From the NCBI GenBank assembly GCA_965153455.1, contig OZ234495.1:16550875-16614874 (forward strand): a stretch of 64,000 nt of DNA. Reading direction: 5' to 3'. The stretch comes from Sphagnum compactum (lineage: Eukaryota; Bryophyta; Sphagnopsida; Sphagnales). The notes beneath the pieces are model-generated. The model searched no databases, was not told the DNA's origin, and saw only the letters and a list, made by a program, of their open reading frames with translations. Both the position numbers and the translations under genes were made by a program. Positions 35,136 to 46,800 of the stretch are shown here, one piece after another. Within the stretch, counting starts at the first letter, position 1; each line of letters opens with the position of its first letter.

Positions 35136-37500
35136 CCATTGCATTTTTTTGTTTTGGAAAAAACGATTTGTAATCTAAGTCAAGTTTTGAATAAACAACA
35201 ATGGACATTGTAAGAAAATCTTAAAAGGAATCATGAGGTTAAGGGCCTTATGCTCCATAAAGGCACTCAATTACATTAACTTCTTAGTGATTTAACATGT
35301 TGAAGTTGTTATTGTCAAGGCCTTACCTTGTGTAAAACACACTGTTGGACCTATGTGGAAGTAACTTATGAAAGTAAGATGCCTTCACACAAGGCATGCA
35401 TTGTGGAGATCATTTCATTTAAAGCACCTTGTAATTATGTCAAAAAAGAGATTTTAACAAGCGTAAATGCCTTCCAAGTGTGTTTGAAAACAAGTATAGA
35501 TTCTTTGCTAATGACACCACTATTATCATTTGGTGAGGATCAAATAACCCAATTTGAAAAAAAACTAAATAAAAGAATCACCAATTCCAGGTATTTCAAA
35601 ACCCTCAAAGAATCCTTGGGTTCCATGAAAGAACCAACAAAGAAATTGCACTTTTCTTAGTGGTCATTTGACTATTTTTTTTTTAAATTGCAAGGGGCCA
35701 AGTCTTTCAATTTTGGGGCTCTACCAATTATATGCGTATGTACCATGTCTAACCCCCATGGGAGGTTTGGACATTGGACCAAAATCAAAGAACCAACCCA
35801 CACTTGTAATTGGAAGATGTTCAAAACATGTTATGTCCATGTTATGTTACAGGGTATTAGGGGTATGTAACATGTCATTGGGCATGTTATGTGCTCTTTG
35901 AAAGATTCATAACATTGAATGTTATGAGTGCAAAACATGCTTGGATATCACCCAATTTTGTTGAGAAAATATGAATGGGGCAAAAGGTAGACTAGGGGAA
36001 AAAATTGCATCAATACTTTTGTATTGATTGCATTTAATTTCTTTGGCCAATTTAACATTTTCCCTTGTAATTTCATCATGACACTTGTTTAGTATACAAA
36101 GTTTTAGCCCAACAACTTTCCATGATTTGAAAACTTTAAATCATGGACCTTGAAGGCATGTTACAAATCTGAAATGTGGAAAGCTTTAGAGGCAATAGAA
36201 ATATCTTGAAGGTCACACTCAACCTTGTACCCTCTTTCATCTTGACTTTGACAATTCATCTTGACTTTGCAAGTATCCTTAAAGTCCCACCAACTAGGAC
36301 CCAAACTAAAAATAGGGGATGAACATAAGGGAAAAGGAAGTTGGTGAAAAGAAAGAAATATTGAATAGAAGTTAGTATTAGCTTTTGCACAAGTAGCGCA
36401 ACAATAGCCTCTAAGCTCAATGACAAAATCTTCCTCCTGTAACATACATGCATGCAGATAAAAGCCTTAAAGAATGGTAATGGCGATGGTTGATACAATT
36501 GTGCACCCAACAATGATTCTGTTGTTATTTTCTTGTGTGTGCTACCATCTTCCCCCTTCTAAGTCCCTCTTCTCTTTGCAATGAAAATCATCATCACTAC
36601 AACAACACATGATGATAGAAAAAAACTCGCACTTTTTCGTTGTTCTCCTCTCTCTTCAACAATAGTCGCCCTTGCAAGTTAAACACATTATCTAATAATT
36701 CAGAAACAAAAAGGTGTTATGTCAATTAGAATGAGGGTCATGGAAGTTTGGGTGGTTCTAGAAAGAGAAAAAGGGGGGGAAGAAAATAAAAGAAAGAAAG
36801 GGGGAAAGTTTTAGAAAGTTTTGGAAAGTGAGGTCTATTCCTACTTGCATGAACATTGAAGGGCTAAAAAAGGTTACTCAAAAGTCAACAATGGCGCCAC
36901 ACATCCATTTGTCCCTGTTCAACTCTTAGTTAAAGTTCTTTGTGTTAATTTAGTTTAAACTTCTTCACACAAAAAATTTGTGAAGTTGCATAGGTCAGTT
37001 TTTTTTCTCTTTGCTAGAAACTCAACCATGTTAAGTCTCTCTTTGCAAACATATTGTTCTTTCTTTTCACTAAGAATACCTAAGTCACACCTTTCACACA
37101 TCTTGCACATGTCTTCATTAGAAATGCACTTAAAGACTCTTTTGCACAATTCACACAACATACACCTCACTAATCTTTTTCACAAAAAAGACTCAAGCAT
37201 TTAAACACACAAAATTGTGTGGTGAAACTTGGAATGTGTTGAAAATGAAATATTTTTTAGTCTCACCATACCTTTTTATACTAAGTTCATCTTACATTTC
37301 ATATTCGCCTCACATTTTGCCCAACATTAGTTGAAAAGTGAAGTCTAGTTCACTAATTTAAATCTATGGGACTTTAAAACTAAAATAGGTTCACCTCACC
37401 CTAATCATTTCACCTTGTCTAAAGTTATGTCATCCTAGATTTTTTATGTAATCATCATGTTTAATTAATATAATTCACTATAATAAATAAGATTATTTGA
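35136..37500. other. No gene recognised
   Basis: A plus-strand frame at 35328-35660 (110 residues) starts MCKTHCWTYVEV and has even composition, but shows no domain, no splice context and no neighbour. I cannot tell it from chance. The remainder is AT-rich, with a GGGGGAAGAAAATAAAAGAAAG purine stretch at about 36770-36800. Confidence 0.35.
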
Positions 37501-37519
37501 TGTTATTGCATTAAATATC

Positions 37520-38300
37520 TTAATCGATTATACCCTGTTATACCCCAAGTTATTCAAGTTTAAATTATTTTAGGTTATTTTTTGCTATTATAGGAGATTC
37601 CACCCTAAATTATTTTAATCTATTTTTAAATATTTTATATTTATCCATTCTAAGTTATTCTAAGCTATTTTAAGTTATTTCACCATAGGATATTTTAAAT
37701 TATATGCCATATGTTATTCTTCGTTATTCTAGGTTATTCCACCCTAAGTTATCTTTAATTATTATAAATTATCCACCTTTGGGCTATTTTAGGTTATTGT
37801 ACCCTAAGCTAGTTTTTATATTTTAAGCTATAATAGCCTAGGTTATTTTAGGTTATTGTATTTTAAATTAATTTTTTCTAATTCAAACTATTTAAAGCTA
37901 TTCCATCATATGTTATTTTAAGTTATTATACTTTAAGTTATTTGAGGTTATTATACTTTAAATTATTTTAAATTATTATAAGTTATCTTCAATTATTTTA
38001 AATTATTCCACCTTAGGTTATTTTAAATTATTATTTGTTATTTTTTACTATTCCACCCTATGTTATTTTAGGTTATTTAAAATTATTATAAGTTATTATA
38101 CATAGCCTAAATTAACATATAATAATCTATGAAAAAATAATTTTGAATAGTCAAAAATAGTTTAAAAAAAATTAAAGTGGAATAATTTAAAATAACTGAT
38201 AATGGCGTAAAATATAATACTTTAGAATTGCTTAGGGTGGAATAATTTGAAATAATTAACAACCTATGGAAAATACTTTTAAATAGCAAAAAAATAAATA
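37520..38300. repeat. AT-rich array of about 10-bp period, turning into its inverse
   Basis: Units like TTATTTTAAG, GTTATTTTAG and TTCCACCCTA recur at steps of about ten bases from 37520 to 38100. After about 38105 the complementary phrases appear (AATAATTTAAAATAACT, GGGTGGAATAATTTGAAATA), so the region as a whole is a degenerate palindrome. Confidence 0.7.
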
Positions 38301-40020
38301 ACCTAGAACAGTTGTCATTCCTTATGGCAATGTTAGTGTTGTTTTGTGTTATGTTGTGCAAACTATCAACAATAAATCCAATTGAAGAAAAAGGAAACAG
38401 ACAACAACTTTCTATTGCAAACAAACAAATGATATGCAAACTTACCAAGAAAACAAAAAATCTTAATTAAAAAAATCTAGTCGACAAGATACATAAAAAA
38501 CTCAAACTCAATGTTGATCATCACATTAAAATAGGCAACAATCACAACCTTCTTAAAATCTAATAATGCATAGTAAAGCTTAGAATAAGCCACATAATAA
38601 ATTTAAACAATTGGTACCTTTATTCTAACATAAAAAAGGTTATTTTGTAAAGTTTTTTTTGCCTATAATCACAATCTTGTAAAAGGTTTGTATGGAATGT
38701 ATTATACACATTTGAATCATAATTTGTTAGTGTCACAAAAAAGATTGATCATCAAGGGTGTGATTATAAAAGGGGTTTACTGTATACAAGCGTTGTGCAT
38801 AACACAACATTGACACCAACAAAGTTCATAAGGAGGTTTTTAATCCATTGTGTGTTTCACCTTTCCCCTATTAATTAGGGGTTGTCTAGCATGCCATCAA
38901 TCTCATTTGAGCATTATTGTTTATTGGTTAAGCTTGACTAGTTAACAACTCTTAGGTCTTATTTTCCCTTTATGATTGAATAGTTCTCATGTTGAGTCGA
39001 TGGTTCAACATGGTGACCAAATATGTAGATCTAATTAGATGGCTTTTTACATCAAGGAGATAAGCTCAAAGCAACAAATAACATAGTCAGTACTACTTTT
39101 GGCAAGTTCTTGGATATTTTTTAAGTACATTAATATAATTTTATTGAAGAAAAGTATGAACTTGACTCTACATTTTTATAGAAGGTTTTTCATTTGATTG
39201 GTTGCACATAATTAAATATTTCATAATCTTTATGTTGGAGTGTGTGCACTAGTTTTAAATCTATTAATTATACATTAAAAATTTTGAGCTTGTTTCTAAA
39301 TTAGATCAACTCCAAATTCTTTGTGAAAATGATTAGAATCCAAAGCTTTTAAAAATCAAAAGAACCAATTAATTTCAAGATTGAATTGAAAATTCCTTAA
39401 AAAAAAAGAGTTAAAACTAGGATTGAAGATTCCTTTTGAAATCAAAAACCCAACCCCACTAGTCAATAATATGATAGTATTTAACCAATGTTGGGCAGGT
39501 ATTTGCTCTTGGTGGGCAAAAAATTCCCAATTCCCAATTTAGTTGTAAGAACCAAACTAGAATTGAGTCTAGTTTTTTGATCTTTTTATTTATTGAAACC
39601 TGATTTTATTTTCTTAAAGAACAAAACCCAAAACTGAGTTCTTATCATAAAAGTAAAGAGCCACCCCAAATAATAAATAAATAAATAAATAAAGAGCCAC
39701 CCAAAGCTGATGCTAACTAACAAGCTTAGTGATACCACCATAAGGTAACAAATGCTGTAATACAGGCTCAGCTTCAACACATGCCTGGAAAAATAATTAA
39801 TTGGAAGATTCCACTTCCAAAAAATAAATTTAATAAAAATAAAATTTTTAAATTTTATATATGTATATATATATATATATAAATATTCCTAAATATTCCA
39901 AAAAGATGCTCTATTTTTCCTTCACAAAAATTTGTTTGTTTAGAAAAAAATATTGTTGGAAAATTTCAGCATTTCTACAAATAGTATTTAATTAGTGTCG
40001 AAGCTGCGAAGGTACTAGGG
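38301..40020. other. No gene recognised; upstream flank of centrin
   Basis: AT-rich. It contains an (AATA)n run near 39673-39693 and a (TA)n run near 39859-39880. Nothing coding is supported. Confidence 0.4.
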
Positions 40021-40044
40021 TACCAACGGTCGGTTCTGATCCCA

Positions 40045-40052
40045 TATAAAAA
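40045..40052 (+). promoter_or_regulatory. TATA box of the centrin gene
   Basis: TATAAAAA lies about 250 bases before the start codon, with a C/T-rich leader (40130-40295) in between. The phrase ATAAAAAGCCACTTC recurs as ATTAAAAGCCACTTC at 40086, so the element is partly duplicated. Confidence 0.5.
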
Positions 40053-40298
40053 GCCACTTCGGATTCATAGGTAGGTGGGTACCTTCATATTAAAAGCCAC
40101 TTCTCTTTGCAACGCAATTGCCGCCATTCGCATTCCTCATTTCCTCGTCTTCTCTCTTCAACACTTTCGTTTTCGTTTTCCGCTGCATCCGTTGTTGCAC
40201 GACCCCTTTCTCTCTCTCTGCCTCTCCTACGCTCTGCTTGTTCTGCCCTTGCGTTTGCCGCCCGTTCAACATCATCGTACGCTCAGCTTCTTCCAGTC

Positions 40299-42453
40299 AT
40301 GGTACGTCGGTCACGTCGATCCCACTTACTGCAAGGGATTTTTCGGTGTTTTTGAAAAAAAAGAATTTTATGTTTGGGGTTCTTCTCTTGTGCTATCCGT
40401 GGGGTCGTTTTATCGCCGGTCGTTCTGTTTTATAGGATCATCAGTTTCTTGTGTAAAATCTCGGGTTTTTGCTCTCATGTGGGGGGTTTTGTTTCATCAA
40501 TACTCGAATTTTATTTTTTTCCTGCTTTTGTCTTACAAGGAAAGAAGAGTTTGTAATTCGTGTTGTATCGATTTATTTGCTCCGTTAGGGTATGGATGAG
40601 TGCCCCCCAGAGGTTGGCAGAGTTTTCTTAATCGAAGCACTCCGGTCGAGTTTGTGCAGCTCGAACTTGGCTTGGATAACTCTTTAATCTATGGTGTATG
40701 ATGCATTGCAAAGTTTCTCGACCAGCTAAACCTAATTTGCCTAAGAAAACCGGAAATTTGCATTCTCAGGGTAGAGAGTATTGCAAGCTCTCTCTAGCAC
40801 TAACCCTGATTGTCTGAAAAACCCTAAATTTACTACCTCAGGGTAGGCAGAATTGCAAGGTTTCTCAAGCATCTAACCCTAATTGTCTGAAAAACCCTAA
40901 ATTTGCCTTCCTCAGGGTAGAGAGTTAGCAGAAAGAACTCATGGGCCCAGCGAAACTGATTGCATCTTTCCTGCAGATTAGTTTTTTCCTTGTTGGTGAC
41001 AGTTTTGTCACATTGTGTCTACTGAAGACTTCTGTCTTTTTTTCCTTGGTATTTGGACCTGAATTTGCACTCATTGGAATGTTTTGTGGGTTATAGAGTT
41101 CCCGAAAGAGTGGACCTGTGAAGCGAGATAGGAACAGGAGTGGCACACAGGGCCTTACAGATGAACAGAAGAGAGAGATCCGTGAAGCTTTTGATCTGTT
41201 TGACACAGATGGCTCTGGTAATATGCTTAAAACATAGCAGTGCACGTGGTGTTATTGGAGTGTGTGTGGTGCAATGACTTGTAAAATTCCCAAGTTGAAG
41301 GTGGTAGTCTCAACATTTTCTGTTGTTCTTCTGTTTGCCAGGAAGCATTGATGCGGCAGAGCTCAAAGTGGCAATGAGGTATGAAATGCACTTGTTGTTT
41401 TCACCATTTGTTCACCACTCCTGTTGTATTGCCTGCGTGCATCTTCTACTGTTTGTTATAACATCATCTCAACTAATTTGTCAAAGACTATGCTTTTGGC
41501 AGGGCTCTTGGATTTGAATCAAAGAACGAGGTTAGTCATAGTCACTCTACTAATGCTATCAATTTGTGATCTGAAAAAAACAATTTGGAGTTGGTAGAAG
41601 TATGAAATAGTTCTCTTTGATGTTGGGAATATGTAGAGTGAGAACAGTATAGAAGTGTGCCTTGACTCACATTTCTAACAAAAGCCTCCATCTTATGTCA
41701 CAGGATATCAGGAAGATGCTAGAAAAAATCGATGAAGATCGCAGTGGGGTGATTGAGTTTGATGAGTTTGTGAAAATGATGACCGACAAGATGGGGGAGC
41801 GGGATTCTAAAGAGAAAATATTGAGTGCATTTCAATTGTTTGACACTGATGGAACTGTAAGTCTGCAAGAGATTTGTGAGATGTTGTTTAGTATCATTAC
41901 TGCACAGTTGTGGACTTTAAAGGACAATTTTGTCATTAGGTTGGGGTTGCTTTGGTAGGAGTAAGGATGAATGGAGGGAGTATGTTTTGGTCATGATCTG
42001 GATGGGGACAATGCAAAAAATAAAACATTCACTGTTCTGCAATGTCATGTATTGGCACCAGGGAAAAATTTCATTCATGAATCTGAAGCGGGTTTCAAAG
42101 AATCTGGGTCAGATTCTCACAGATGATGAGTTGCGCGAGATGATTGAAGAAGCTGACCGCAATCGTAAGATACAACACACTTCCATTCGTGTCCTGTTTT
42201 TTCTGGAGAGAAGTCTCGACTCAGTGCTGTTTGAGAATTGGGTTTCATAGTTTCTATGGCGCTTTTCAGAAAACATGTGTCCAGGTGCTAGCTTTTAGTC
42301 TTGTTGGAGATCAGCCTAACCGAGATATCAAACTGCTTGAGTAATTGCTATGTTATTTATAATCCATCATATGTCTGGTGGTTCTGTACAGAGGATGGTT
42401 TTGTTGACAAGGAGGAGTTCTACAAGATAATGAAGAAGACCACACTTTTCTGA
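40299..42453 (+). CDS. Centrin (caltractin), EF-hand protein, 7 coding exons
   Basis: Joined coding exons 40299-40301, 41097-41217, 41342-41378, 41503-41530, 41704-41856, 42062-42164 and 42392-42453 give 168 residues, the family's usual size. The first exon holds only the ATG, followed directly by donor GTACGT. The protein reads [10 protein letters not shown].., then [20 protein letters not shown], and ends IMKKTTLF, close to green-algal caltractin. Centrins are calcium-binding scaffold proteins of basal bodies, spindle poles and nuclear pores, and also act in DNA-damage recognition. Loops: EF1 37-48 (DTDGSGSIDAAE) and EF2 73-84 ([12 protein letters not shown]) look functional, and EF4 146-157 ([12 protein letters not shown]) too. 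EF3 110-121 (DTDGTGKISFMN) ends in Asn instead of Glu and probably binds poorly. All introns are GT-AG and all phases join. It converges with the KAPA synthase gene downstream. Confidence 0.93.
40706..40926. repeat. Three direct repeats of about 72-75 bp in centrin intron 1
   Basis: Units start TTGCAA at 40706, 40781 and 40853. Each has a CTCTAGCA-like joint, AACCCTAATTGTCTGAAAAA, CCCTAAATTTGC and CCTCAGGGTAGAGAG. The sequence also carries several short CCCTAAA (telomere-like) words. Confidence 0.85.
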
Positions 42454-43829
42454 AGCCACTTGCCAAGCACCAACCTGATCAGCAGGGCAAGCATACGATT
42501 CTCTCATATGCGACCTAGTTGTTATCCTTGTCAGATTTAAGTGAGCAGTTTAGTGATGAAGGCATCTTCTTTCATGGAACTAGCTTTGTGCAAGGAATAC
42601 TCTACTATTTGGTAGTAAGTTTTATTGGCTGGTGAAGTTGCAACAAATCACTTCAGGTCACAAGAACTGGTCTGGAAACCAGAGTTGAGATATCTAGATG
42701 CTAAGTTCTTGCAATGTAAGAGAGTTGACAATCCTTGCTAGTTATCATCAGAGACCAGAACAGTGCAGTATTAGGTGAGCTAGTTAATTTGCAGAGATGG
42801 TGAGACGCTGACTTAATATCACTTCATATCATTTGTACAATTAACTGTGTGGACATAGCAGAGAAAAAATGTACATGTGAATTAAAATCTGTCAAGTAAA
42901 AATTGTATGTGCTAAACTTGAAGCAGAGATAGCCAAAGTTCCCTGTTATATTGTTGGTTTGTGCACACTCTACACCATTCTCCATTAGGTGCAAGACAAT
43001 AAGTTTACAAGCAGGATATGTAACTATTGAGTTTGTCTGCTGTTTCTCCAAGTGGCAACTTAGTTTCACAGTAGGTATAACACAGAGAGCAGCACAGAAC
43101 AGAGTTAAGCTAATCACTTCCACTTTGGGTCTTGCAAATGAGGCCATATTCAGACATGTTTTCTGTGTACAGCTAGCTTTCCATTCTCTAACACTATTTA
43201 TGTTTGCAGAATCATAAGAGAATTGAAGGGCAAAGAAGATATAAGATTTCTTTGTTGTAATTAGCAAGCAAATTGCATTACTAAGGACCTTCAGTAATAC
43301 CACAGATTGAGTACTCTAGACGCTCAGATCCAGCTTATTGAATTGATGCCTAAACCACTGGAATAAAATCATACTTGCCATTTTGACTAAACCCTATTAC
43401 AATTACTCTATCCACTGTTGACATTTCTTGCTGACTAAAACTGTAAAAATCTGCAAAATGCAAAACCTCAAAGTAGACTTTTCAAAGTTACTTCTCAAGC
43501 AATATACTTGATTTTTTCTGTTGCCAGAATTCTCTCCAATGTTATGAATGTGGTTGCATTGCCATATTCCATGATGGACTTACAAATCCATTGATGGGAC
43601 ACAAAAAGGAAAAGCCTACTGTTCCAAAATTTGGAGTTTGATCACAGCCACAGTGAGCCAGCATGCACCGGTGCACTCATGAGCCAAGTGTTTTTTTCCT
43701 CGCTACTTTTTGGTTTAGCAATCGACAATTGGGGATGGTTTGAATCAATGCTCTTTGGACTACATGATCATTATGACAAGGTTCATGAGGTTGTCTACCC
43801 ATTTGATTATAAGCAGAACTAAAAATACA
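42454..43829. other. 3' regions of two convergent genes
   Basis: From the left comes the 3' UTR of centrin, from the right that of KAPA synthase. Open frames on both strands are short and have no known relatives. Where the two transcripts end is not visible. Confidence 0.5.
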
Positions 43830-46800
43830 CTACAGCTTAGGCTGAATAAACAAAATTCCAGCTTTGGTAATTCCAGCTTTGGTATAATGCTTGCCTTGCC
43901 TACCTTGAGGTGGCATTCCAATCATGTGATTTTGTGGTAGAGTTTGAGAGATCTCTTTGGGTAGTGACAAATCGAACCTTAGAGCAGCATACTGGCGATA
44001 ACTAGGAGAGGAGCATGTAGTCTTTATCCATGGGGATAGTGCAACCACCAGGGCCTCCACATCAGCGGTTGTATGTGCTGCTGATAATGTGATGCGTAAC
44101 CTGTCCCGCCAGGCAGAGCACTCAACTTCAACATCTCTGTCCATACTAGTTCCTCATGAAAACTGAACGTGCATGCGTTCAAGTCAAAGGGCCACTCAGC
44201 AGACAAACAGTTTGAGTAGAGGGATTCTTGTTCTCATTCATACTAGTATAAATAAACCAAAATGCACAAAGTGAGTTCAGCAAGGAACAGTCATCAAGAC
44301 CATCATCAAGATTGTGAAAGAATCCAAAAACTGTATGTCAACAAGGCTCTCACCGCGAGGCATTAGAAGCAACAGTTGGAGGCCTGATTGCTGATACATG
44401 GAACCCTGCCATCAGCAATTGTCTGTAGTAGGACACACACATAATCAGTGTCCTTGGGACACAGTAACATTCTCAGATTGCTTGATTATATAACCTAAAC
44501 TGATAGATATTCTCAGCACTCAGGTCTACATGACGTAATTGCACATGCACCAAACAAATGTTTTTGCTCAACACACATGCTGCAATTGCTTTAAAAATCA
44601 CTAAACAACCTTTGTTCTGGAGACAACAAGATTTTTTTTTGTGGTGCCAGTGCCAGAATTGTGAAACTGAGTGGATGGAGGACGCCAAACCTGCTGGCTT
44701 TAAGTGTGTCATCAGCACTTCCCAGAATGATAGGGGCAATTGGGCTGGTAAAACGCAACCCTGTGGCCTGTGAAAGCTGTTGCACACGCTCCCACACAGC
44801 ACGTTGCCGCCATTTCTCCTCCCTTGCTACCAGGATTGCAGCTGCAAGTATTCTACACATCATCTCCATACTGTGGCTCACAGTTCACAGGTAACTCAAA
44901 AAAGAAGAATCCTGTGCAATTGACACTTCACAAATACAGAAAAAACAGTTCCTGTGGATAATTCAATCTTTTGTAGGATGTGGCAGGTGGATCAGCTAAA
45001 GAATAGAACATGAATCTGATTGGATATTAAGGCACTGGCAATATAAGCTCAAAACCTGTATTTGAGAGAATTTGTTTTGATGAACTCACCATGTGCAGCA
45101 GCCACAATAGGAATTGGGAGTGCAGTGGAGAAGATAAAAGATCGACCTCTTGATTGAATCCATTGCTTCCACTTCTGGCTGCGACGATCAGTGTAAACGA
45201 GCTACAATAGGCATGTATAGGGTGCAGAACACATACTCAAAATGTGATTTATATGGGCTTGGTCAGTATCTGTGAGCTCACAAAAAGCATGCCCTCCCAC
45301 TGTTACTGATTATCTCAAGCATCAAATTTTGTTGTCACATTTTACCATATTCTCAATGTGGACATCAAATTGAGTGGTCTATGTTGATCAGGCAGACAGA
45401 AAGTAGACAGCAACATGAAAAGATATGCTCACAATCATGGAGGATGGTGACAGCCTTAGATACCTGGAAGCAATAAATCCACCTTGGCAGCCAACAGCCT
45501 TGCTAAGAGTCCCAACATGTATGTCAATCTCATCTTGTACACCGAGTGCCTCTGCCACTCCACCTCCATTTTCGCCACATACTAGTGTCCCATGTGCCTG
45601 AACACACAGACTGGAATCAGTGTCTTACAGATGTAAGGGCTACATGGTTAACAATTAGTGCCACCAAGGGTTCAAAATAAACTAGCTCCCCCTCTATTCC
45701 CAAGGTCATTGAATTGACTACATGTTTCGTAAGAGTTAGTTGTGAGACCCTGGAGAATAGAAGTTGCAAACCTCATCAATCACCAACAGAAAGCCATGCT
45801 GTCGTCGCAGTGCAACCAGCTCAACTAAGAGTGCAAAATCTCCATCCATGCTAAAAAGACTGCAACATTTGCCCAGTTCTGTCCTTTATGAGCATGAACT
45901 CTACAAGAATACAAGCACAATGCCAAATATATTGCAGTTGTCAAAGCCCTTGGGACTGTAGGTGCAAGATTCCAGACCATTGTGCATATGTGGCAATTGA
46001 GTATCTACTGTTTCAGGCACAAGGTAAACTCAACATGGAGTTTCCTAGAAGTTCTGAGTATGAACTAATCAAACGTCATGTCCATTCTGGCTCTCAAGTG
46101 ACCTTTCCTCCACAAGGCACACAATCCCAGACCTTGGTGCATCATCTATGGTGGTTGATCATCTATTACTTTTGAGGACAATAAAACCTTCTCACAGAAC
46201 TTTCACTAGTCAATGTTATGTCATTTCAGACCCTGGAGTGACCACCTCTCCTCCATCAACAAGTGAAGGGTTTTATACATGGGGTGATAGTAAGATGTAG
46301 TAAACAATCAGATGAAGACAGATTCAAGATGCAAGGGTCCACTGGCTTCAAAACCACCTGTCTGTAACCACCACCTTCCGCTCCCGTGTGCATTTGGACC
46401 TGTCCTTTTCCAATCAAGGCAAAGTGCCAGTTCAGAACCCAGGTTAAAGAGGCAGGTACCATTGGACTGATCAATGCATAGGATACCAGAGGGAGCTGCT
46501 CAACTGTGCTGGAAAGAAAGAAAGACTCACAAGAGAAGCTGTAGGTGGGCCATATCATTATGCTTGTAGACATACACTTCTGCATTGCTCTGCCTTTGTG
46601 CAACACGTGCCCCATCTATGATTGATGCATGATTCAAAGCATCTGAAAAAATTGCCACCACATTCTCCTGCCCTTTCACTGTGCCTGGTGCCAAACTAGT
46701 CACTGCTGTCATCACTGCCATATTGGCAGCAAAGCCTGATGGACAGAGTAAGCATTCCTGGCAACTCAAATTGCAAAATGTTTAAGTACATGGGTGACTC

